The translations under genes were made by a program, and so were the position numbers. DNA of 64,000 nucleotides from Nymphaea colorata (taxonomy: Eukaryota > Streptophyta > Magnoliopsida > Nymphaeales > Nymphaeaceae). Below the pieces are notes generated by a model. The model had not been told where the DNA came from. It searched no databases and saw only the letters and a list, made by a program, of their open reading frames with translations. Below are positions 12,701 through 25,065 of this stretch, one piece after another; position 1 is the stretch's first letter; each line of letters opens with the position of its first letter. The stretch lies in NCBI RefSeq assembly GCF_008831285.2, contig NC_045146.1:11666972-11730971 (forward strand). Reading direction: 5' to 3'.

Positions 12701-14304
12701 AATAAACTCAAGTGTCAAATATAAATTTACCATAAAAAGAAGCGGTCAAGATGTAAACTAAATTTATGCATCTGTCTCCCAATCTAAGCCAAATCAAGAT
12801 GGTGCTTTAGTGCTAGTGCAGCAACCTCATACTCTTCTCATTTAGGCTATACCCAATTGGTTTGGCATAGTGGGGTAGGCTTTGCCTATCACCGAATACT
12901 AATGGCTTGACTATTTTTTTTTTGTGGCCATTTCTTCTTCCACAAGTTGAAGTTACGGGTGTATAAGGGGTGAGGCAGTGGGAAATTAAGGTATATCGAT
13001 CCAAAAGATTGTACTTCGTCTTTCAACAGGTCAGGGACCCGGATTTCCGTTTGAAATCATTCTAGGTAAAAAAGAAGCCTATGTTTAATATGTATGCATT
13101 ATTTGGCTCCTTTTAGCTTGTGCCAAGACATGGCCTGCCATCTTTTGTTGTCGAATTCTGCTCTGCCAATATCAATCCATTTTTGACTAGGGAGGTTCAT
13201 AACCTAATATCCAAGTCAATGAAGGAATAATAGCAAGAAAGGAAGAATATTGACATTAAGAGCATGAAAAAAGATTTTTGTACTTTGCAGATTCTTTCTC
13301 CTCACAACCGACAAGGGGATGATCAGTAATAGAATAATTTCTTCAAATTACTCCAAAGCTACGGTTGAGGCAGTTCTGTCACCAGCTGGTTTCATGGCTA
13401 ACGTAATGAGAAAACCGTGCAACAGCTTGAAAATGAAAAGATCATTTCAACTATTTTTTCACTTCATGCTGCACGTGCTTTTGTGTGTGTGTTGATATGA
13501 TGCATGTAGACGAACAGGGATAATGTGGGGAGCTGTACAGTTGCAACTGAGTCATATTTGAAACAGAAAAATACATTTGACGTCGGGCTAGAGCCGGATC
13601 AATTCCATAAAGAAAAAATGACAGAAACTTTCATACCAAATCTAACTCATCTGCAACGCCACTTGTAGAGCCACAAGAGTATTAAGATCCCCGCCCTGAT
13701 GACCTAGTCTCGTCTTAAACTGGGCAACCACGACCAGCATTGTGAACTAGCTAGCTCGAATTGAAAACATTGACCTCTTTCGTATCCTTTTAACAAATAA
13801 CTTGGTATCTTTCGAACTTCACGGTAGATCGTAAAACGTTTTCAGTGTTACCAAACAGAGAACGTCATTTCTTTTGTTCATTTACAGATTGGACATATCT
13901 TCAAAATTAAAGCTTGTTTATCGTCAATTTATCCCAAATGGTTTTACTTCGCAGGATAGGCGAAGAACCGCAGAAATGATTGATCCTCTGTATGTGCATG
14001 TGGGCACCGCCTGACGACAGGCCAAAGCATTTTAACTTTGGTTGCACTGAAAAAGGAAGGGCTCTTTAAACCTATAAACCCTCCACCCCATTGTGGTCAT
14101 ACATTAGTTCAACATGAAGTAACACATGACAGTTCCCCTGCAAAAGCACTGCTTCTTTGAAATATACGTATCAGTAGATTATGGACAAGCTGGAAAGAAG
14201 CTATGTGAGCTTCAGCATGACTGACGTCAGGACGCCAGATGAGCAGTGTGAGTTCCATACAGAAGAGTCATGGAAAACTGTGGCATAACCTAAGTTTGCT
14301 GGAC
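9800..14304. other. Intergenic between the THUMP gene and the convergent GARP gene
   Basis: This interval holds the 3' flanks of two convergent genes. It has several T-rich runs (for example near 10265-10280) and short open frames without recognisable motifs or splice-phase partners. The segment 12810-13010 has a minus-strand frame reading PHYAKPIGYSLNE, which may be a dispersed-repeat remnant, but I cannot name it. I see no RNA gene or intact transposon. Confidence 0.4.
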
Positions 14305-17300
14305 TTAAGAACCACATATAGAAATGCTGAGATCCAAGTTTATGTGGCCACTGCCCATGGAAGACAGAGCATTTTCCTTCGAGTCTGCCCTTGAGAAATG
14401 GGAATCCCCTTCACTTGTTTCACTATTTGAGGAAGTGTTGCACTTGGATGAGCACATCCTTTTGTCGCCAGTATTGAGTGATAAAGACAGAGTGCAATCA
14501 TCTGTTGCTTGTCCAGCTTCTCTGCAAGAGGCAGATGTGGAGTGGTAGTAAGCAGATTCCCTGCTCTCCTCAAGCTTCCGTTTTTTTGGTACCATGAGCT
14601 GCTGAATTGCCCCCATTTTCTGCTAATTAAACATACAAGTAGTGCAACACATCAATAAGACAGACTAAAACAGGACAGAAACAAAAGTCAAATCGGAAAT
14701 CTGGAAAAGAAATGTTGCCAGCCTATTAACATTTTCCATGAAAAGCTTGCTCGGAGTTCTCCCTCTTTATTGCAACAAAATGGGTAATTACAGAGCAAAA
14801 CATAATATAACATCGACATCTTTACTCCCAAATCGTCATATCACCTGACCCACTAAGCACCTTCTTTACATGTGCATTGACTCATTTCTCCTTATATCCG
14901 ATCTTGGTGTGTAAAACAGGATAGTTTAAGTAAATATTTCCAAAAAAAGGGTAATTAGATGGAGAGTTAATGCTGCAGCTAGTTGCAATGAATCATTTAA
15001 TACATTTATTTTACTTCTACCTGCACACATGGTTCTGATCCTATTCATGGACATCAAAATGGGAAAGGCATCTTAGCAGTTGGTATCTTGACGGATTTTC
15101 AGCGTGGTAGAGATGATCCCGCCGGTAGGTGTCCTTTCAGGTATGAACTAATTCTCCTTGACCAAGTCAAGGAACTTGACCAAGTCAAGGAATTCTAAAA
15201 GAAAGAACCACTTATTTTTTGGCTTTATTTAATTATTTTTCTTTTACTTCTCTACGAGCAGGAGCAAGCTTGTGTGAGAGTGCTTTTTAACTTTTACGTG
15301 TGTATGCGAGAGAGTGCAAGTGATTTAACAAGTAAAAACCTTGATGCGTCAAAAGAGATGCAGTAATCTTAGATTTAAGACAGCATTCATTCTTTCCGGG
15401 ATCCAGTTGACTCATTTATGACATTTAGAAAAAATTGAGCCTAGAAAATGAAGCCAGTCATAGTGTCCGTGCATCCACATGACAATACAAGCGCATCGAT
15501 GGCATGACATTTAAATATTTTCAGTTAGTTAGATGCATAAATACGCGTCAATGCTACTGAATGACTAAAATAAGCAGATATAAATGGCAGATGTATGGGC
15601 AAGGCCAATCCATGATATCAGATTGAGTGCTCATTTTTTTCTCGTTTTTTTTTTTTAAATTTTTTTAAGCAATGATGTGCATTATCTTTTTACAAAAGAA
15701 AACCCCTTCGTAAGTTATTTATATAAAACATTTATGACAAACTTGCTCTTATAACACGGAGACGTACACCCCAAATGCTTCAACCTGATAACAATGTAAG
15801 GATGCTGGTAGCTCGAACTCTAATGCATGTCCCTTCACCTTGATGCCATATTTGGCATGTATCGAAATGACCCTACTGGAAAACATATTGGACTTGTAAA
15901 ATACTACATAATGCAGATTACTCCAATGGATCTTGGAAAAGCAAAAGTTAGCGGGTCCAGGTCTTTATTATCAGCCATTCGGAGGTCCACAATAGTAGGA
16001 TTTTTTTATATCCAAAGATTATCTTGATAAAACAAAGGTTTTCAAGTCTTCCGAAACTAAACTTCCACTGTGAAACGGTGTAGAAGTTGAAAAGGCCATA
16101 ACACCGTTCATAAAGATATTGTATTATAAGCTCGGCGATCTAAGAGTACGTTAGAAATTGATTATGGTGATGACGACATGTACAGTGCACGTTTTAAATA
16201 CTAAAGCTCAACACAACGTGGAATAGAAACACTTTCCGATGAAAGAGTGGACTTATGGTGCTAACAGAGGGATGTGGCGTGAGAGAGAGAGAGAGAGGTA
16301 TCGACCTGAATATCAGATTGGTTCTCCGCAAATCCAAGTGCAATGAAGTTGTGAAGATTTTGCGAGGAGAGGAGTCCGATTCCCCCAGCACCTGCCTGCT
16401 GCCATCTAAGACTGTCAATTCCCTGTTGATGACTCAAACCCTGATGTCCATTATCAGAAGCGTACGAGCAGGAGACTGTGCTGTTTATTCTTCTTTTGCC
16501 GCTGCTGCTGCTGCTGCATTGTGGTGAATAAACCGGGCACTCGATGTGGAAATCCGGACAGTTCTCTGCCACCATTCCCCCGTGCCTACTTTTACACAGA
16601 GAGAGAACTATAAATAATTGAAGCCCAGGAATCTATGCAAAGCTCAAAAGGGAAGTTGAAAATTTGGAGGAAGAGGAAAGGTGAAGAAGAATATTCTTTT
16701 TTGGAGAGAGAGAGAGAGTTGGGGGGGTTTGGGGGGAGGGATTGTGGGGGAGAGATATGTACAGTTTGTGAAGGAAACCTGTCTGAAAGAAGGGCGCCAT
16801 GATAAAGAAAGGATTGAGAATTGAACCCTGCTGCCAGCATGGTGTTTGAGACTTTCACTGCGGATGAGGAGATAATGTCATCATCATTAACAACACAACG
16901 GTCGGTAGCATCCCCTTCATCTCCAGCATCGTGATGTGCTGTTCTCGCAATTGTGGGATGGATTTCAGTAGAAGAAAAGACTGTGCACAACCCATCAAGA
17001 AAAGAATAAAAAATGCAGACTAGAAAATAGAGTGACGAGAGAGAGAGAGAGAGAGCATGCACAGAACCGTGAAGGAAGTAATAAGATATAATCGAATTCA
17101 GGCAGCAGGAATTTTTTCAATCGTTAAGAACACCAGTTCCATGAATACCTTGTCGACTCAAGTCAGTCTTCATGCTTCTGTACATCTGATATCAAGCAAC
17201 AAATAATAAAATTAAATATGGTAACACAAAAGTACCATTGTAAAAGATAATTTGGTAACCACAAAGATGGACTACAAGAAAGAAGGAAGACCTGCAAATG

Positions 17301-17660
17301 GCTCTTAACATGGGAAATGGTGAGCCCCCTTACATCCATAAGCTGAAGCACAAGTTTCGGTGTGGCTTCTTCGTTAACGACCCACAAGAAAAAGGTAACA
17401 AGAGAATTTAGAAACACCAGAAAGAAAATAACCATCCTTTCTAGTGGAATGGATATTCCTTCCACAGTCTAGAATTTCTAGGCATAAAAATAAACCAAAC
17501 GGAAACCAGAAAGGGCGATCCTTAGATCCTTACTATGTTGTCCTCCCAGTCTTTCGATAGCATGAACAAAACAATGATGAAGATCTGGCGTCCATCTCAA
17601 TCTGGGGACCTTTGATCTTATGTACTGCCTCACGGCTCCATTCCTTCCGCATGTGCCCAT
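14305..17660 (-). CDS. GARP-family MYB-like transcription factor
   Basis: Six minus-strand exons join in phase: 17660-17534, 17368-17292, 17185-17149, 16980-16779, 16585-16306 and 14619-14305 (stop TAA). They total 1,038 nt, or 345 aa. The N-terminus reads CGRNGAVRQYIRSK, then VPRLRWTPDLHHCFVHAIE (residues 18-36), then KATPKLVLQLM and GLTISHVKSHLQMYRSM (about 57-73). This is the single MYB-like B-motif DNA-binding domain of the plant G2-like/GARP family. The rest is low-complexity and Ser-rich; the C-terminus has a basic KKRK, a TLSLSL stretch and a final INLDLSI, typical of this subgroup (related to Arabidopsis At1g14600/At2g38300 proteins). The expected role is nuclear, sequence-specific transcription control; target genes cannot be told from sequence. 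ATG 17660 follows an in-frame TGA upstream. Exons 4 and 5 rest on phase agreement and are less certain than exons 1-3 and 6. Confidence 0.87.
15156..15190. repeat. Tandem palindromes carrying W-box cores in the GARP gene's last intron
   Basis: The 17-bp palindrome-like unit CCTTGACCAAGTCAAGG at 15156-15172 is followed at once by a second copy, 15173-15190, with an extra leading base. Each unit has TTGACC on one strand and an inverted TTGAC on the other. TTGAC[C/T] is the W-box bound by WRKY factors. Regulatory function is inference only. Confidence 0.6.
16278..16297. repeat. GA/CT microsatellite just inside intron 5 of the GARP gene
   Basis: A short GA run on the plus strand reads as CT on the sense strand of the gene. 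It starts within about ten bases of the exon 5 donor at 16304-16305. Similar runs occur at 16705-16720 (intron 4) and 17037-17055 (intron 3). Confidence 0.75.
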
Positions 17661-20550
17661 CTTCACTCTTTTTCCTTCCCTCTGTTGCTTCACCTCTCAG
17701 GCCTTTGTAAAGGCAAGCTACAAGTCATCACACCATTAAACGCCAATGAATCAGAGCGTGCATGCTAAAGAAAAGCATTCCTTCCCACCATTCGCTCTGA
17801 GAGCCATCAAACATCAGGATATGGGGAGAAGAAGAAAAGGCATGCACTCCAAAACTTCGACTGTCTTTCCTCTATCCAGCAAAAGTCAACTTTGGTAAGG
17901 TGCCTACTAAACCCTTGAAGCTTCCTTCCTTCTTAAACCCCTCTTCTCCTTTTCTCTTCTCTTTTGTGTCAAAATTACCTGCTCCACCTCCCATCACACC
18001 ATCAGTCACACTTCACATGGTGCAAAACGGTGCCAACTTTTAAACTCTATCACACACTCTCTCTCTCTCTGCCTTCTGCTACAGTAATCATCAAGATCAT
18101 ACAGAGAAGCAATTAATACGTTAAGGGGAGAAATAATAATTATATGAAACAAAATTACCTGCTCAAGGACACAAAGTTCACGCTGCCTCTCTCAGGACAC
18201 GGGAAGGGCAGCAATGCCCTGCAAAAGTGACAAAATTACGTTCAAAAAGTCAGTTTGCCTTTTTCCACACTATGCATACAATTTTCGCTGAAAATGCATG
18301 CCATACGTTGGGATTTTTCTTTTATTTTTTGGAGGACAGAACAGGATTGATCACCATTGTCCATAACTTTCCATGCTTGGACGAAGTTCGGAGCCATAAA
18401 TTCAAAATTGACAGGTTCTCTTTCTTCCTTTCTAGAATCTAGATATGATCAAAAGGTAGTGGCATGCCAAGAGTTTCTGATCAGAAGAAGAAAACGTCAA
18501 TGACGTTTGTTTTTCAAACACTACACGTCCACGAACGTCTCTTTTTTCCACTCTCCCTCTCTCTTTCTATATATATATATATATAAAACATTTCAGTCAA
18601 CTCAAGTCCCTAGGCAACACCTACACATTGGTGTCTGACCATTTTCACCAGATGACTTCTGCCAACTCCGCACCACCTAAGAGTAGAGTTAAAAGAGGCA
18701 AAGGAGTTCAACATATGAAGGACCCAGAGCTTGCTCGCTCTATGAATCTTGAATCGTGTCAGCGGGTCCAGTCCTGAAGTCTTTGGAACAAGTGCTATCA
18801 TCATAGGGGCGCAGCATAGAGTGGTGGCAACTCTACCCCCCTCAACTTGCAGCATGTCATCATATCACATACTAAATCACGTGTCTTGAAAAGGTAAAAG
18901 AAATACAAGCGACAAAAATATTATTTCCTTGCTGAGCAACGGATTGTAATACATATATCCATTTGTCAAAGACAAAAAGTGGTATCTATTATCATTTTAT
19001 GCTTTTTAACAACACAAAACCTAAGTCAAACTAACGGACACCAGTTTCAAGCCTTTATTTAATAGCTTCAATTGCACCACGCGTCAAGTCAGAATTCAGT
19101 AATTCCTCGAACGCATGTTCGCCTGGTTTGGAAGATGAATTAGAAGCCATTAATGCCACGCTCATGTCTTTCTACCCCAACTTGGTAACTTGGTGTACAA
19201 GAGAATTATATTCCTGAACTTGCAAATAGTAGAAAAGGACTAGAGAGAGGGAATTGTGGAGATAAAAAACAATTTAAAAAGGTTTACCTGCTACAGTTCT
19301 TTAAAAGGGAGAGTCGGGTCGATTGGCAACATAAAATGATGGCTTTCAGCGCCCATCCCGATAATTCTTCCTCATTTACTTTTTACTGAACGCCGTTCTT
19401 TTCCTGATCTGGTGAGGAACTCTTCAGCCTCCAGTCTACTCTTCACACTTTCAGTCTATTCTTCACGCGAACAGACTGCCTCTCTCTCCAGCGCCCTCGC
19501 CCTCGCCCTCGCCCTCTCTCCGAATAACGAGTGGTTAAATTTTTACAGTTTCTTTTGTGGTTTTTCTAACCTTCACCTTTTCAGGCGGTCAGTGAAAAAG
19601 GAAGGGAGGAGCCTACAATCCATTTTGTCTGCTAGAGAGTAGCTGTCTAGACACACAGCCTCGCTTAGCTGCTCACTGGCAATGGATGGCTTTCGTGGGT
19701 TTGCGACAATAACGTCCCATCTCTCACTGTAAACATCAGGTCATCACAGGGTCAATACCCATCACATCTGTTCATCTGATTATGGTAAAACGAACATCAG
19801 AGAAAATGCCCAGTCACCCTTCTGCTTCCTTCCTTGCCCATTCTGCTGCCAACCTTTAATGGTGAACAGTTAAGGGGAGCCGTCCCGAGGCTCGGCTCAG
19901 TTGGTAAATGGACGTGGACACTGCCCAGTGCCATGCAGGTTGGTGCTTGCCAACAGGAACGCCGGGAATTTGTTTTACTTCTTCCATTTCTTTTCTCTGT
20001 ATCAGTTTTGGGGGCTTGCTTCTCAGATGTTCCCTGTTAGTTTCTTGCTAACAGGTACGCAAATAGGAATATGGAGATCGAAAATAGTAACAAAAAAACG
20101 GCATTAATGTTCAATGGAAACGCAAAAAATTGATGGATCTGGAACCATTTACAGAACTACAATTATTTTAATTTTGTATTCATTAGTCAGGATTAAATAC
20201 TACAAGCAACGGTATTTTGTGAGGTACTTGCTTGACGTCGGTGACCTTTTATATTTTTTCAATAGGTATGAAGGCACTATAAATGGTACAAAGTTTAAGA
20301 AGTGGGGATGATATATACAGATCATATACTGTATCTGTTCGTAACCGGGCCAATCTTTTTCTTTTTTGGCAAGAACTAGACAACATTAATGATCATATCA
20401 AATCCGTAACAAGCTATGGTCAGTCAAAGGTTATAAATGAGATTATAAAAATCTGCCCAACCATTGCCTCTCATCCGTGCTCAAGTAGTCGGACATAAAT
20501 GTATGTCAAGACAAAAAAAGTAAATAAGGATTCGGTAAAGAATGTGAAAA
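17661..20550. other. Upstream region of the GARP gene; no gene recognised
   Basis: The first few hundred bases are the presumed promoter and 5' leader of the minus-strand GARP gene and contain a CT run at 18056-18070. A TA run lies at 18571-18584. A minus-strand open frame at 18855-18610 has no recognisable motif and no splice partner I can support. A six-base repeat, four copies of GCCCTC, lies at about 19492-19515. Confidence 0.4.
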
Positions 20551-20559
20551 TTAGTAATT

Positions 20560-20718
20560 ACACAATAATTCGCAATATTTAATCAATTAGGAAAGAATAT
20601 TTGACAATTAAGAATGAACTAAGTAACGAATATTCTTTCCTAATTGATTTTAGAATATTCGATTTGAGAACAGAAAAAAGGATTCAGGTTCTTGTTACTT
20701 AGTTGATTCTTATTTGTT
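20560..20718. repeat. Interleaved inverted repeats (MITE-like)
   Basis: Arm A at 20581-20601 is the exact reverse complement of 20629-20649 (21 of 21), with weaker matching beyond. The spacer between these arms, 20603-20627, is itself inverted at 20694-20718 (22 of 25). The order is A, B, A', B', so a folded strand could form either of two competing hairpins. No transposase or clear target-site duplication is visible. It may be a remnant of a miniature inverted-repeat transposon or of nested insertions. Confidence 0.75.
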
Positions 20719-20778
20719 AAGCGGGCATGGATGGCCGTACCAGCGAAGCTTTACACTTGGCTTATTCTTGCAAAGACG

Positions 20779-20779
<1 letters not shown>

Positions 20780-20817
<38 letters not shown>
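20780..20817. repeat. AT dinucleotide microsatellite
   Basis: About 19 uninterrupted AT units follow shortly after the interleaved inverted repeat. Confidence 0.95.
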
Positions 20818-20818
<1 letters not shown>

Positions 20819-20819
20819 C

Positions 20820-23800
20820 TGTTGGTTCTAGACATTTTAAATGTTAGATGGATAAAGAACAAACTATGAAAGAAAAAAAAAAAGAGAAAAAAAATATGTA
20901 AATTAATAGTAAATAACAAAAATATTCATTTTTTCTCCTTATTTTCAATAAATCATTGATTTGAAAAATATCATTGGTATGTATATGCATATTATATAGC
21001 AAGTTGGCTTCATCAAAATAAGGCTTATGTGGCGTGGTGCTCCACTTTAAAGGCCCCCAACATCAATGTGGTGGAAGACGAGGCCAGATAAGCCATGGCC
21101 GGCCCACTCCTTAACTTCACCACCTTTAATGTGCTTTTACTTTTGTTTTTGCAGCTTACTCAGCCTCGACGAGCCTATATGCCTCGAAATTAAGGACTTC
21201 AGGCTTTATTAAAGGACCCTCATTTATTCTTTCAATATTGGATATGTCGCGCATCATTCGTGTTGTGCTCCCAGTTCTTACTGCTACTCATCTCCATTTT
21301 AACTTTTGCAGTATTGCGAGTTATTTCATGGGCACGTAAAATTGGGTTCCTTACTAATATATATATATTCCTCCTCAAAATCACATCCGTCTTTACTGCT
21401 CTAAGATTCAACTTATTGACAGGTAAACTAGAGAGAGAGAAGAGAGAGAGGTTGCCTGATGGGACGTTAAAGAAATCATTTTTCTTCCGGGATAAATCGT
21501 TTGATGATAAGACAACCATCTTAAATTGCAAACTGTAGTTGAGCGGCCCAGATTTGATAGAACAGGTTTGTTTGACTTCAAAAGTTTTAGGAACACATTC
21601 ATTGGCCGCAAAATTTCTTCACTCAGCATGGGACACTCAATCACGATAATGCATAAATGAAGTGTTTATTTCCTGTAAGGAATGAATTCCAAAGAACGGC
21701 ATAAGGAAAGTTTAGCGCGCTTCAAGCTACATCTCTCTCTCTCTCTAGACTACAGGCCAACTGGTGAACATTCCACGTGAAAGTTTTGGTGACTTCAAGT
21801 CGAAGGCAGCAAGAGGAGGAATGAAAGCACCATGGACGGATCAAAGGGAGGGGGCTCTGTGTGGAGAGGGGGACCGATCGGGGGGTCATGGGAAAGCAAG
21901 CACCACTGGTGCAACCGACCACCGAGGTGCCGACGATTCCTTTTGGTGGTCATGGAATTTCAGAACATCTCATTAAAACAGATAGCAGATCAGAGTCTGA
22001 AGGCGACAAGAAAAGAAATAATGAGCAAGTTCCCATGATGGTTTGCCAAGTCAATAAATAAGAGAGAGAAAGAGAGAGAGAGAGTTGCTGTAAAAAGGAG
22101 GAGGAGGAGGAGGAATGATGGTGATGACGACGGCGAGATCCTTACAAAGACCATCACCCTCGAGGACGCCGATCTTTGCGCTTTTAAGACGAGGCCTCCC
22201 ATTATGGCGAAAGTAAAAGCAAAGAGAACACGGAAAGAGTTAAATGATGGGGCGGGTTGGAAGAAGAAGGGGGGCAGCAGGGACAAGGGGAATTTTCAGA
22301 GGCGGGGGTCCGAAGGGGGAAGCTGCAAATGTAAGCGTATGCAGTCGACTTTTTATTTATTTTATCCTGTATTTTTCTGCTCTCTGCTCAGTTCTTTTTG
22401 TTTGTTTCCTTTTTTTGTGCATGGGAAGTCGTGACAGGCTTTAATGAAGAGAGCGAGGGACCGTCGCCTCTCATTCTTTCGTTTTGTCTTGTTTGTTTCT
22501 CATGGTTGTTACCGCGTCACGCAGACTACGTGACATCCTTCTTCTTTTTTCCCTTCGGTGTTCCCATCTGTATTAACTTCGGAGATGTGAGTTTTCAAAA
22601 CATGAGACAAATTTCTCTCCCTTTCTCTCTCTACCAGGCTCCACCTCTCTCTCTCTCCCTCTCCCATGCATTACGACTTCGTACCTTTGAGCACTTTGTA
22701 CTCGTAAAGCTTGTGTGTCGCTGCCATTTGAGTTGTGAATATGCTGCGTTATTCTTTGTCCTCAAGGTAGCATTTGCTGTGCGTCAGGTTTCAGGTCCAG
22801 ACGCGTGCAACTACCGCCATTGATTTATGAGGCACCCATGACGCGCTTAAACAAGTACTGGTAGACTGATCAAATATACAGTGAGAAATTTCTGAAATTG
22901 CGAGAAAAGTATGGTTTCAACTTTTAAAACCGACATAACCTTTTGATATTTTGGGCTTTTTTAAACAATTTTTCATTGTTTTGAACAAACCGTTCATGTA
23001 AAAGATTAAAAATACAACGTTTTGGCTAAGCTAGCAAAAGAATTGAAGGAGGGTATTAAATATTTGGATGACTTCTGGCTCTTGGTTGGTGGAAGAACAG
23101 GTGTGTGAAAGATTCCATGCACCGTTAAGTTGACCGTCTAGTCTTGGACGGGGACCTAATTACCATCAACCCAAGAATCCAGCTGAGAGAGAAAAGTAGA
23201 TAAGGATGAGAGACATATTGGCTTCATGACATGATGAAAACTTCTGAAAGGTGAAATCAATGTCTTCGGTCACGAGAAGGCCCTACCGTATTTTTCAACT
23301 TGTCTAAATTTCTTCAGTGGTCATACTATTCATAAATTCTAGTTTTCTCAACTAGTCTCCAAGTAATGATACCAAATTTTTATTCCTTCGCTTGGGTTTG
23401 TGAGCCTGAAGCTTCTGTTAAAAGGGTTCAATTGTAATCATCTACTGCCCGTCCTTATGATGGTGATGATGGGACCCTTTCAATACGTAGTCGTTGGAGT
23501 TTTCGTTGGCTCTCGCCTACGAAGAAGCTGGTTATTCATCGTTTTGTCCATTGGGCATCTTCTTTCCTTTACGTCTTTCATATACGCATTGAATGTATAT
23601 AGCATCATCCTTCTCTGATTCATCGATCTTTTAGGTGGCTGCCTCCCACTTGCACAGGAAAGAAATTGTGGTCCATAGTTTGATTTGGCATATCAAGAAA
23701 TCTGCTTCCCACGAACCGATCACTGAAAGAATCCACTTATCTATATATGTGGCCTCATATTCTAACTTCTAAGTAATTGCAGAACAGTGATTTGGATTTA

Positions 23801-24810
23801 TCTTGTTTCTCCTACTTTATAACAGAGATTTACTGGATGATGTTTAGTTGCAAAACCTAAATGAAGTAAGAGGATTTGAAGGGAGACGAAGCAGAAAGAA
23901 AGAAGCCAACCAAACACTAGCACACTCGTAATGAGTTTCTTAGTCGCCTTTGCGAACTTATTTACGTAAGTATGAGCAGAGGGGATTGGGTATGAATAGA
24001 GAAGGCAGGACCGAGCAAGCACAGTATTACACATGGAACCCTTCAGCCTGCATGATAACCAACGGGGGTTCCTTTGTGTCATACGGACACGAGAATAAGG
24101 ATTCATAACTAATTGTTGCTCATTTTCCCCACCTTGATTCTAAAAGCTACTTATTCTCAGGTTTTCGCATGTTACCCATCTTCCTTCTCAGGAAAAGAGA
24201 AAACCCACTATTGGGGTCTAACACCTCCCTGCGTCGGTTTACCTTGTCATACCAAACTTGCTTTTCTAATAATATCAATCTCCAAGGTGAAGGCCCTTGC
24301 CCCAAGAACTTTCATATAAGCGGCATGACCTAATGGCCAAGGACTTTCCTAGTTGTTCTTAGCCGCTAGGTTCAATTAGCATGTCCAATATTCTTCATGA
24401 AAATTGAATCATAGACTGACAATGCTAAACTCGCAGTCCTGAGATCAAATATCTTGGACAGTCTCAGTGTGCATTACTTCTCTCCAACGGAGCTGCTAGT
24501 TGCTATGAGAATCTGCTTCAACTCTTACGCACTAAATTTACACTTTCAATCTCTATGGCTTCTGCTAAACTTTGAAATGCTCCCGTTTTGGATAAGAAAC
24601 AGATGGAGCGTGAGAGATCATTCACAACAGGCAGCAGGATGGAAAGTTGGTAATTGACGTCACGGAAGAAACTTGAATTGATCAATGAGAACGTCTCCTT
24701 AATTACCACAGGCAATCACGACCTTAACTCTCAGCTCTACGAACGATTGCATGAGGTTAACATCGCAGAAATGTGTGATTACTAACACTAACTCGTACTA
24801 ACTCGTAGGG
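20820..24810. other. Intergenic; no gene recognised
   Basis: The stretch has several CT/GA runs (about 21731-21746, 22063-22083, 22622-22661) and a GGA trinucleotide run at 22097-22114. Open frames here are short or composed of simple sequence. The segment 22115-22330 is GC-richer and open in several frames, resembling a leader or first exon, but I could not match it to a family or find a continuing exon. Confidence 0.35.
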
Positions 24811-25065
24811 ATGTAAAAAGTTAGGATATGGTTCCGAAGTTTGGCTTCTTTTGTTGTACCGACTTCAACGGATCCGATCACCAATGTATTTGGATGTAAA
24901 AAAGTTGGGATATGGTTCCAAAGTTTGGTTTCTTTTGTTGTACCGACTTCCCGACTTCAACGGATCCGATCACCAACGTATTTAGATTTTCGAGTCCAAC
25001 CATCCATATCCCGACCAATTTGTAGACTTTCGAGTCCAACCATCAATATCCCTACCAATTTGCAG
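24811..25065. repeat. Compound tandem repeat (two long units, then two 40-bp units)
   Basis: Unit 24811-24892 is repeated with changes at 24893-24985; both contain 'cttttgttgtaccgacttc' and 'caacggatccgatcaccaa'. The second carries an extra 'ccgacttc'. It is followed by two 40-bp units, 24986-25025 and 25026-25065, sharing 'ttcgagtccaaccat' and 'accaattt'. The block is non-coding and resembles a minisatellite or a piece of a transposon's repeats. Confidence 0.8.

Noticed and set aside
17661-17693. Longer N-terminus of the GARP protein starting at 17693
   Set aside because: The codon there is GTG and an in-frame TGA lies just upstream; ATG 17660 matches the usual start of the family.
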